Shown: piece by piece, positions 1-6,069 of the stretch
How positions within the stretch are numbered: position 1 is the first letter of the stretch
How the letters are laid out: each line of letters starts with the position of its first letter
NCBI GenBank assembly: GCA_002435385.1
Contig: DJMN01000047.1
Span: 24,529-30,617, forward strand
Direction: 5' to 3'
Source: Patescibacteria group bacterium UBA6489
Lineage (GTDB): Bacteria; Patescibacteriota; Gracilibacteria; BD1-5; UBA6164
Length of the DNA: 6,089 bases
Made by a program: the position numbers and the translations under genes
The notes under the pieces: generated by a model
The model's input: the letters and a program-made list of their open reading frames with translations, nothing else
What the model was told of the DNA's origin: nothing
Databases searched by the model: none

Positions 1-257
1 ATCATGTTTTTAACGTAGTCAGCATGTCATGGACAATCAACGTGAGCATAGTGTCTGTTTTCAGTTTCGTATTCAACGTGAGAAGTATTGATTGTTATAC
101 CTCTTGCTCTTTCTTCTGGAGCATTATCAATTGAAGCAAAGTCTCTTACTTCTGTTCCATAAATAGCAGAAATTGCAGCAGTTGTAGTAGTTTTACCATG
201 ATCAACGTGCCCAATAGTACCGATATTCATATGTGGTTTAGATCTATCGTAAGCCAT
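1..257 (-). CDS. tuf: Translation elongation factor EF-Tu, N-terminal part (cut by window edge)
   Basis: EF-Tu is the GTPase that brings aminoacyl-tRNA to the ribosome. The first 85 codons are present; the gene continues past position 1. Seen in the protein: the P-loop GHVDHGKT at about residues 16-23, the switch I segment ARGITINTSHVEY around residues 51-63, and the G3 motif DCPGHADY at about residues 74-81. The glycine of DCPGH (residue 77, positions 27-29) is encoded by TGA, so the reading frame is open only if UGA means Gly. The other five glycines here use GGN codons. Compared with E. coli EF-Tu, the stretch between the P-loop and IDNAPEE is about four residues shorter. The ATG at 257 gives the standard family start (MAYDRSKPHMNIGTIGH). 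It lies downstream of two tRNA genes and two small basic ORFs on the same strand and is probably co-transcribed with them. The identification is near certain. Confidence 0.97.
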
Positions 258-344
258 AAGAATAAAATATAAAAATATAAAATAAAATATAAAGTATAAA
301 TACTTTAACTATTCATAAATAAAAATCAATTTAATTTATAAAAA
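258..344 (-). other. A/T-rich leader of tuf
   Basis: This 87-nt gap separates the 28-aa ORF from tuf. Positions 261-293 are pure A/T and include a 13-bp direct repeat (261-273 and 281-293). A palindrome with 7-bp arms lies at 291-306. No Shine-Dalgarno sequence precedes the tuf ATG. I see no convincing separate promoter, so tuf may depend on readthrough from the tRNA promoter. The repeats may simply reflect base composition. Confidence 0.4.
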
Positions 345-431
345 TTAAACTCTTGTCTTTTTTACTTTTTTCTCAATTAATTTTAATACTCTTCTTAATT
401 TTTTATGAGCATGTCCTGTAAGTCTAGCCAT
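345..431 (-). CDS. 28-aa highly basic microprotein upstream of tuf
   Basis: A 28-codon ORF beginning MARLTGHAHKK and ending with TAA. About 13 of 28 residues are Lys, Arg or His, and the C-terminal two thirds could form one amphipathic helix. The start ATG lies 2 nt after the stop of the 69-aa ORF, in a different frame, an arrangement typical of translational coupling. It uses only one glycine, encoded by GGA. I do not recognise the family. The basic composition and the position between tRNA genes and tuf suggest RNA or ribosome binding, but that is inference. Because the ORF is so short, it could also be a chance reading frame or a leader peptide. Confidence 0.45.
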   Translation of the reverse strand: MARLTGHAHKKLRRVLKLIEKKVKKTRV

Positions 432-433
432 AA

Positions 434-643
434 TTAGATTTTATTAGTATTTATTTGGTATTTTCTAAATTTAGTTTCTACTAAATTTAAGGCATTAAGT
501 AACCACTTTGTTTTTCCTTCAAACTCAACTCTTTTTTGTAATTTTTTATAATGAGCTATAGCTTTAGCAACTTTACTTCAGCTTTTAGGTCATTTTTTGT
601 TTACAGCATAGTTAATTCTTCTAGGTCTTTTATTTGCTGGCAT
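434..643 (-). CDS. 69-aa basic protein in the tRNA-tuf cluster, function unknown
   Basis: A 69-aa ORF beginning MPANKRPRRINYAVNKK. It is open only under code 25: residues 18 and 22 are TGA-encoded glycines, and Gly43 is GGA. It is rich in Lys and Arg, with a basic N-terminal tail (residues 1-25) followed by a segment likely to form helices (about residues 25-60, containing HYKKLQKRVEFEGKTKWLL). No membrane segment or signal peptide is visible. The start is the first ATG in the frame, 47 nt after the tRNA-Ala gene, with only a weak AAGAA upstream. Size, charge and position before tuf resemble a small ribosomal or ribosome-associated protein, but I could not match it to a known r-protein such as bS21 or bL34. 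Confidence 0.65.
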
Positions 644-690
644 TTACAAGTTCTTAAAAATCTAAAATAAAAATGCTAAAAAACATTAAA

Positions 691-767
691 TGGTGGAGCC
701 TAGGAGAGTCGAACTCCTGACCTCCTGCGTGCAAAGCAGGCGCTCTAGCCAACTGAGCTAAGGCCCC
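691..767 (-). tRNA. tRNA-Ala (anticodon TGC)
   Basis: A complete 77-nt cloverleaf with the 3' CCA encoded in the DNA (691-693). The anticodon loop TTTGCAC sits in a CCTGC/GCAGG stem and gives anticodon UGC. The acceptor stem GGGGCCT/AGGCTCC contains a G3:U70 wobble pair, the classic identity element read by alanyl-tRNA synthetase, and the discriminator base is A73. The T arm GGAGTTCGACTCTCC is canonical. It lies 45 nt downstream of tRNA-Asp on the same strand. Confidence 0.97.
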
Positions 768-812
768 AAATTTATTTTTATTTTTTAGCCTAAACTTTTT
801 TGTAATAACAAA

Positions 813-889
813 TGGCGGGGACAACGAGACTCGAACTCGCGACCTCCTGCGTGACAGGCAGGCGCTCTAACCAACTGAGCTATGCCCCC
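813..889 (-). tRNA. tRNA-Asp (anticodon GTC)
   Basis: A complete 77-nt cloverleaf with encoded CCA (813-815). The anticodon loop CTGTCAC in a CCTGC/GCAGG stem gives anticodon GUC. The acceptor stem GGGGGCA/TGTCCCC has one G-U pair, and the discriminator is G73, as expected for aspartate tRNAs. It is the first gene after the promoter at 936-963, leaving a leader of about 40 nt. Confidence 0.97.
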
Positions 890-935
890 TCAAAGTTCAT
901 TAAAAATAACTTAATGTTTTTCAAAAAGCTCAGGA

Positions 936-963
936 ATTATATAAAAAAAATCTTGGTTTGCAA
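936..963 (-). promoter_or_regulatory. Sigma70-type promoter of the tRNA-Asp/tRNA-Ala/tuf cluster
   Basis: On the minus strand, TTGCAA (958-963) and a perfect TATAAT (936-941) are separated by 16 nt. Predicted transcription starts near 929, about 40 nt before the tRNA-Asp 5' end. It is the only good promoter I see ahead of the tRNA genes and could drive the whole run through tuf. Confidence 0.6.
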
Positions 964-1001
964 ATTTTTTTATACAAAAAGTTTTTATAGACTGTAAATA
1001 G

Positions 1002-1257
1002 CTATTTTAAAGTAGCATTATAAAAGTTCTCTTTATTTATAACTTCGCTTTCAAATTCAGGATAAAGCTTTCTAGTTCTGAGAATTTTTTGAAGAATTTA
1101 TGGTATTCTATATTTTCTAGATTTAAAAATTGTTTGTTTTCTGTTCTTAATTCTGAATATATTTTTTTGAGGAATATTATTTTTCAGACTTGTCTTGGTC
1201 ATACTATGAAGATAAGTTTTTTGTTGTTTATGATTTCAGGATTTTTCTAAAGTTCAT
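1002..1257 (-). pseudogene. Remnant of an AAA_14/DUF4143-type P-loop ATPase (N-terminal fragment)
   Basis: The longest open segment (1038-1246) reads KNPEIINNKKLIFIVGPRQ followed by VGKIIFLKKIYSEL, and later QFLNLENIEYHKFF. This matches the N-terminus of the AAA_14/DUF4143 ATPase family, where the Walker A motif is usually GPRQVGKTT. Both Walker glycines at GP and VGK are TGA codons. Damage is visible. The Walker A Thr-Thr is replaced by Ile-Ile. A TAG (1247-1249) cuts the frame near the start, while the residues MNFRKILK lie in a neighbouring frame beginning at an ATG (1257). Near 1050 the homology shifts frame again (SEVINKENFY) and ends at TAG 1002-1004. Full-length members are around 400 aa, so only about the first fifth remains. 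These proteins are often viewed as toxin-antitoxin-like or accessory ATPases; this copy cannot work. Confidence 0.72.
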
Positions 1258-1263
1258 TTTATA

Positions 1264-1288
1264 ATACTTACAAGTAAATTGTAAGTGT
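1264..1288. terminator. Hairpin downstream of the 916-aa gene
   Basis: ACTTACAA and TTGTAAGT (1266-1273 and 1279-1286) form an 8-bp stem around a 5-nt loop, extendable by a G-U and an A-U pair in plus-strand RNA. The T-rich tail (GTATTTTATTTTAG) is on the plus-strand side. In the direction of the 916-aa gene the tail is only weakly T-rich, so termination of that gene here is possible but not convincing. Confidence 0.35.
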
Positions 1289-1337
1289 ATTTTATTTTAG
1301 TTTTAGAAAATGTAAGTTTTTTGTTTGTTTTTTTAAC

Positions 1338-4088
1338 TTAATTTTCTATATTTTCTGATAAGTCTTGTATATCACAACACTCTTGCATAACTAATTCTTC
1401 TGAATCTGAACGAATTCATAATTTTATAAATCTTAATTTTGATGGAGCTATATTTTTTCCCATAGTGTATCATGCTTCCTTTTTAACTAATTCATTTACT
1501 TGTTCAATAGCCCTTCATGTTAAATATCAAACACTATTTACTTCTTCAATATGTAGATTTGTCAAATTTTCCAAATCTATATAAAAATCTTTTTCTCAAT
1601 CTTCAGATATAATTATTCTTTTTCAATCTATTTTAACTCTTTTTCAGTCATCTAATTTTTCAAATCAAAAAGCTGATACTCAAATGTCTACTACTTCTGA
1701 TCAATATCTCAAGGCACTATTACTATTAAATGATTTTATTGTCCAAATTTTATTCCTAAATACAATATATGGAGTATCTCATTTATATGCAATTACATGT
1801 AATTGTTCTTTTTTTCATTTTGGTCAAACTTCATATGTTTTCATGCTTTCTTTGTGTTCTTTAAGTATTTTTATTAATTGTTCAGGATTTTGTTCTGCTT
1901 TTTCTAAATCTTTATATAGGCTATCCATTTTTAATCACTTACTTATCATAGTAGCTCATCATGTAAGAGCTCAAAATAAAATCAATGCCCATCAAGCCAT
2001 TTTTAGCCTTTGTCAGATTATTGAAATTCAACTCTTTTTTAGTTTTTTTTCTATCATTTTTGATCATACCTTCTTTAAAATTACTCAAGAAACAATAGCT
2101 CATGCAGTTACTTCAAAGTTTTCATTAAAGGTCTCTGATAGTCATATTGTTGAATAAAAGTCCTTTAAATATGAGATCATAATCAAATCGACAACTTTAT
2201 CTTTATATATTCATATTATTTCTAATTCTTCTTCTGTAAACAAGCTAAATTTTCAATCCAAGAAAACCTTCTTTCAATATCCTCATAAGTATCAAGCACT
2301 TACAGCTTTATTGGTATATGCTCAATCTCATATTATATGAGAATTAGTTAACACTACCATAGGTAAACTTATAGAACTTATTGAATCTAGTTCTTTTCAT
2401 CACATAACAAAATATAGTGCGATAATCCATTTGTAATTCAGGTTACTATCAAATGTCTGTTTTTGTCATTCCGAAAACAACATTTTAGGATTTTCTTGAA
2501 AATCTCATTTTATGTAATCCTTAAACTTTATAAGTTTTTCTAATTTTTCTTTTTCTTTCTTATCTTTGATATTTAACTTTTTTGATAAATCTTCTAATGA
2601 ATAATCCAGAAGAGTTTTTCCTCAAAAATTTAAATCTATTTTGGCAAATCACTCTACCACTGATTTAGGTAGTAAATTATCTTTAAAATTTGAGAACTTT
2701 TCCTTTAAGTTAGATGTTCAATCAAACATAAACGAGCTTATGTTTTCAGATAAAGATGATAGTTGCTTTACTCCAAATAATCAAACAGCAGGAATTGTTT
2801 CTAAATATAAAATAGATAATTCCTCTACAGTAAGACTTTCCCAATCAAAACTACCTTTTTCTAATTCATCTAAAATTTGTTTTATTTTTATTTTTCAAGA
2901 TTCTTTATCTTCTCAAAAATGAACAAATAGTTTTTCATTTAAAACTCCATTTGGCTTTAATATATTTACTAGTTTATCTTTTTTAAAACCAAATCTTAAC
3001 AGCTTTTCTGTTCTAGATGAAATAAGTCATTCCAAAACTAAATCAAATTGATGTAATTCATTTTCGCTTAAATTAGAACATCAAGGTAATTTCTTTTTTT
3101 CAGAATCACTTCATTTTAAAGAAATTAATTCATTGTAATTAATTCTCTTAATTCCATTAAAAATGTTTTGATTGTAAGTATTATTATCTAGTTCTACTGA
3201 TGATAATCAGATAAGTGCATTTACTCAAGCTAAATAGAAAAAATCTCTTTTTTCGTTTTTATCTTTTTCTTCAATAACTTTTTCTTTTGATGACTCATTC
3301 TCCTGATAAGAAGTAGGTGGTACTTCTGCTTCATCTGAACCTTCATCTTTTTTTTCTGTTTTTTCCTCTCAACCAGTTAAACTTTCAACTGCTCATTTAA
3401 TACTTTCTACTCATCATTTTATAACTCATTCTCCTTTCTCTTCTAGTTCTTTTAATTCTGACTTAATTTTATCAGTTCATTCTTTATATGTCTTAAATCA
3501 GAAGAAACCTAAAACTAAAGGTATTATTGCTTTCTTTAGCCATCATTTAAATCCCTTTCCTTTTTTTTCATTTTCATCTATCTCAGTTATATCATCAAAT
3601 AAATTTCATACAAACTCTCAAGCTTTATCTCATAAAGAATCTCATACAACAGGAATCCAATTTAATTTTTCCTTAGTTTTCTTCTTAAGTGAGTCTCTGA
3701 AATCATCTTTATATTTTTCTAATTTTTTCTTTTTCTCCTCTTTAGATTTTTCTATTTTTTCCTTTGTATATCCAACTGGAGATTCTATAAATTTTCATGC
3801 TTCTTTTCTTAAAGCATTAACTCTCTCTTTCGCTCTTTCATATACTCCCTCCTTCTCTTTTCTAAATCTTTCTATTATTTCAATTTTCTTATCAACTAAC
3901 TCTGGTAAGCCCATTGTTTGTTCTTCAAGTTCCTTTAGTTTCTCATTAACCTCCTGTTGTTTTATAACTTCTTTTGAGTCCTTTAATAATTTTTGATACT
4001 CTTCTGGTGTGATTTTATTCTCTTTTACTCTACTCTCTAGCTCTTTTTTTTCATCAGGAGTAAATACTTCTACATATGTATTTGCCAT
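1338..4088 (-). CDS. 916-aa protein of unknown function with coiled-coil start and two hydrophobic segments
   Basis: Read with code 25 this is one uninterrupted ORF of 916 aa from ATG 4088 to TAA 1338-1340. About 60 glycines are TGA, roughly three quarters of all its glycines. I do not recognise the family. Visible layout: residues 1-150 are very rich in Lys and Glu and probably a long coiled coil (starts MANTYVEVFTPDEKKELESR). Residues 187-198 (AIIPLVLGFFGF) are a short hydrophobic stretch flanked by lysines. Residues 199-282 are acidic, low-complexity and probably disordered. Residues 283 to about 690 are a mixed domain containing GDGAYTNKAVSAGY near 587-600. Residues 698-716 (AGWALILFGALTGGATMIS) are a likely membrane helix. 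Residues 750-916 look beta-rich and end with a Cys-Cys pair. No signal peptide is seen. It has its own promoter (4117-4145) and is separated from the upstream gene by a terminator. A membrane-anchored surface or cytoskeletal-like role is only a guess. Confidence 0.85.
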
Positions 4089-4116
4089 AAAATATCTTTA
4101 TATAATAATCTTTTTT

Positions 4117-4145
4117 ATTTTATCATAATTTTTATATAAGTGCAA
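4117..4145 (-). promoter_or_regulatory. Promoter of the 916-aa gene
   Basis: Minus-strand TTGCAC (4140-4145) and TAAAAT (4117-4122, one mismatch from TATAAT) are 17 nt apart. Predicted start is near 4110, giving an A/T-rich leader of about 22 nt with no Shine-Dalgarno sequence. The position supports ATG 4088 as the translation start. Confidence 0.5.
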
Positions 4146-4157
4146 AAAGCTGGGGAT

Positions 4158-4193
4158 AAAAAATACACTACTTTTGAAAGTAGTGTATTTTTT
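4158..4193. terminator. Strong intrinsic terminator between the 172-aa and 916-aa genes
   Basis: A perfect 16-bp inverted repeat (4158-4173 and 4178-4193) with a 4-nt loop. The outer six pairs are A-T, so the T run forms the tail in both directions. It starts 15 nt after the stop of the 172-aa gene and lies just upstream of the promoter of the 916-aa gene, so it should uncouple the two transcripts. Confidence 0.8.
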
Positions 4194-4208
4194 ATTTGAT
4201 TTATCTCG

Positions 4209-4727
4209 TTAAGCCGCTTCTCATCAAAAGTATTTTCATGATATTCAAGATTTAATTTCTTTAATATAATTTTTTCACCCCTCTTTAAATCATATTCAAG
4301 CAGATTTAATCCCTCACCATGTAGCTGCTAATGCTGTTCATCCAATTCTTTTAGCTAATTCTTTTGAATACTTCCATGTTGGTTTTCACAAGGCATATCA
4401 TAATGATAAAGCCATTAATGAAGGAGCTACTACAGGTCATCAAGCTAATCATGCCAATCATGCAACTCAACTTAATGCATATCTTGTTTTTTTGCTATCG
4501 GTCATCCCAAAGTCTTTTAAAACCTGATTTGTAAGAAGTGATGCGGAAACTCATCAAGTTGCTGCAAATAATGGGTTAAGACCAGAATTACCTACTGTAT
4601 CTAAAACAGAATGTATATTATTTGATGTCCATTTTACTACTTCTGAAACTGGTGCTCATAAATACTCAGCTACCGCTCATAAAACTGGAATTGGTAGTGC
4701 TTTTTCTGCTACATTTTTAAGTCACAT
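4209..4727 (-). CDS. 172-aa glycine/alanine-rich, probably membrane-associated protein, function unknown
   Basis: This gene is invisible under the standard code: codon 2 is already TGA, and about 21 of its 27 glycines are TGA. Under code 25 it runs from ATG 4727 to TAA 4209-4211. Glycine makes up about 16% of residues. Residues 83-97 (YALSGVAGLAGLAGG) and 98-114 (PVVAPSLMALSLGYALG) are a hydrophobic pair with Gly-x-x-Gly spacing, consistent with a tightly packed membrane hairpin. Residues 128-147 form a second Gly-rich, weakly hydrophobic stretch. The C-terminal part is Lys- and Gly-rich and ends GGEAA. No signal peptide, cysteine or catalytic motif is seen. It is a single-gene unit, with a consensus promoter about 30 nt upstream and a terminator just downstream. 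I do not recognise the family; small pore, holin-like or envelope proteins share this look, but nothing here proves such a role. Confidence 0.8.
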
Positions 4728-4757
4728 AATTTTAATTATTATAATATAATATTTATA

Positions 4758-4786
4758 ATTATAAGACTCTTTACTGTAAATGTCAA
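4758..4786 (-). promoter_or_regulatory. Consensus promoter of the 172-aa gene
   Basis: Minus-strand TTGACA (4781-4786) and TATAAT (4758-4763) with a 17-nt spacer match the sigma70 consensus at every position. The predicted start near 4751 gives a leader of about 24 nt made almost only of A and T. A second TTGACA (4802-4807) lies 21 nt further upstream without a matching -10 box. The insertion sequence ends 30 bp upstream of the -35 box, so the promoter is intact. Confidence 0.75.
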
Positions 4787-4816
4787 ATAAAAATTTCTTT
4801 TTGTCAATTCATGTTT

Positions 4817-4836
4817 CTCAAAACTCCCCAGTTTTT
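4817..4836. repeat. Left terminal inverted repeat of the IS
   Basis: CTCAAAACTCCCCAGTTTTT, the exact reverse complement of 6070-6089. It contains its own small palindrome: AAAACT, CCCC loop, AGTTTT (4820-4835). Confidence 0.93.
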
Positions 4837-4849
4837 CAAAAATAAACAT

Positions 4850-5989
4850 CTAAAACAAAGATAACTGAGGCAAAACTCGGTTATTTTTATTGGCATTATT
4901 TTTAGGTAATTTGTATATTCTCTGTAAACAATAAGAAATAAATTTAACAATTGAATTTGAATTCATGGTTATTCCTAGGGATTTAGTGAATCTTTTAAAT
5001 CTTGATGTAAATCTATTTGAGAGTATGTATTTTTGATTATCTCTGAATGAATTATTTTGCTTGTATATAGTCTTACTTAAAGCCATAGCTAATTGTATTG
5101 TTGCCACTATATTCTTAAAAACCACTAAAGAGCTTGCTTGTAATTTCTCTAGTTCAAATTCTTGTTTCATAGTTTTAAATAAACATTCAATTTCCCGTCT
5201 TTCTGAATATTCCTCCACATCCATCTTCTTGGAATTAGAAAGAATTCTCATTGGTTCATTATATTTAGGATTTGTTTTTACATAGAGATAAATAGGTTCT
5301 TTTACGGTTGAGATTCTTACCTTGTGTATTCAGTCTTTGAAATCTTTTAGTTTTAAATATTTATTTGTTTTTATATCTAAATATATTCTATTTTTCTTAG
5401 CTCTTACTATATATCTATTTACATTGTCATTCAAAAAATCTATATATGAAGCTATATCGTATCATGCATCTAAAACATAAATTCATTTTCATTTTACATG
5501 TTTCTCTATTCTTTCTATTAGTTCTCAAAAATATTCTGCCTTAAATCTATTTACTAAATCTTCATACTCTAGTATCACTGGTATTCAATTTATACAAACT
5601 CAATGATACATATATCAAAATACTGTATTTCAAGTACTTCAATCTCTAATTTTAGATAGTCATTCTAGTTTCTTTGAGTATTGCTTTGCTATATCTACTT
5701 CATCTAATACTATGTATGTATTTTTCCGTATTTCTCATACCATAGAAAAACATCTTTTCTCTACCTTTAAAGGAAAATCCTTGAAACTATCTTTTTCAAA
5801 AAAATGTTTTATTTTTTCTGTCATTTTGTTTGTATTCTTATACTTTCAAACTCATAATTTATTCATTATTGTTGTTCTTTCTCTCATTATACTAGAGAAC
5901 ATTTCTTTGAAAAATCTTTTATCTGTTTTTCACATATTTCTAAGTAGATATTTGTGTTCTTCATTGATTAGTTTATTTAATTCTTTCAT
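4850..5989 (-). CDS. IS4-like DDE transposase, 379 aa
   Basis: Catalyses cut-and-paste or related movement of the surrounding IS through an RNase H-like DDE domain. Visible catalytic motifs: first Asp in YIVLDEVDIAK (D96), second Asp in YVLDAGYD (D174), and Glu in YSERREIECLFKTMK (E268). The last gives the IS4-type signature Y-(2)-R-(3)-E-(6)-K exactly (Y261, R264, E268, K275). KLEGLSKIRDGSTGN after the first Asp is also typical of this group. Fifteen of its 16 glycines are TGA, so a standard-code host would make only fragments. ATG 5989 is chosen because it is the first ATG after the right repeat; the frame stays open to the end of the window but offers no better start. There is no Shine-Dalgarno sequence, and a hairpin (5996-6020) ends 6 nt before the start codon. 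The exact IS family is uncertain; the DDE assignment is firm. Confidence 0.93.
4861..4889 (+). terminator. Terminator-like hairpin inside the 3' end of the transposase gene
   Basis: ATAACTGAG (4861-4869) and CTCGGTTAT (4876-4884) pair over 9 bp, with one U-G wobble in plus-strand RNA, around a 6-nt loop, and TTTTT follows. It would stop plus-strand transcription entering the element from the left flank. In minus-strand RNA the wobble becomes a C-A mismatch, so it is weaker as a terminator for the transposase itself. It overlaps the last codons of the gene. Confidence 0.45.
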
Positions 5990-5995
5990 AAAAAT

Positions 5996-6020
5996 AGAAG
6001 TAATAATATATATCACTTCT
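5996..6020 (-). promoter_or_regulatory. Hairpin just before the transposase start codon
   Basis: In minus-strand RNA, AGAAGTGATA (6011-6020) pairs with TATTACTTCT (5996-6005) over 10 bp with one G-U pair and a 5-nt loop. It ends 6 nt before the ATG. If transcription starts from the candidate promoter at 6016-6045, the 5' arm would be missing from the element's own mRNA but present in readthrough RNA. Confidence 0.45.
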
Positions 6021-6045
6021 ATTTTGAACTTCTGACTTATGTCAA
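6016..6045 (-). promoter_or_regulatory. Candidate transposase promoter
   Basis: Minus-strand TTGACA (6040-6045) is a perfect -35 box; the best -10 at 18 nt spacing is TAGAAG (6016-6021), matching four of six consensus bases. Predicted start is near 6010. A weak promoter is common for transposase genes, but the -10 assignment is uncertain. Confidence 0.35.
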
Positions 6046-6069
6046 GCCTTTTCTTACACTTTTTTACAA

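Noticed and set aside
1..257. UGA as tryptophan (code 4)
   Set aside because: The TGA sites match conserved glycines (DCPGH, Walker A, DGSTGN), and tryptophan is encoded by TGG in the same genes.
291..306. Palindrome with 7-bp arms in the tuf leader as an operator
   Set aside because: Lies in nearly pure A/T sequence where such palindromes arise by chance; no repeat of it elsewhere in the window.
812..997. Plus-strand ORF of 61 aa
   Set aside because: Its first third is the antisense of tRNA-Asp and the rest runs through the promoter; it has no protein-like features.
1098..1202. Minus-strand 34-aa ORF starting at 1202
   Set aside because: Out of frame with the ATPase remnant homology in the same place; composition is random.
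1684..2157. Plus-strand ORF of 157 aa
   Set aside because: Antisense shadow of the 916-aa gene, which is intact on the minus strand with code 25.
2641..2922. Plus-strand ORF of 93 aa
   Set aside because: Also a shadow of the 916-aa gene; starts and stops coincide with nothing.
3795..4088. A 97-aa minus-strand protein as a complete gene
   Set aside because: It ends at a TGA that is glycine here; it is only the N-terminus of the 916-aa protein.
4850..5251. A truncated transposase pseudogene of 133 aa
   Set aside because: The upstream TGA codons are glycines and the full 379-aa transposase is intact.
5061..6035. Plus-strand ORFs at 5061-5285 and 5712-6035
   Set aside because: Shadows of the transposase gene; hydrophobic look comes from antisense of Lys/Glu-rich codons.
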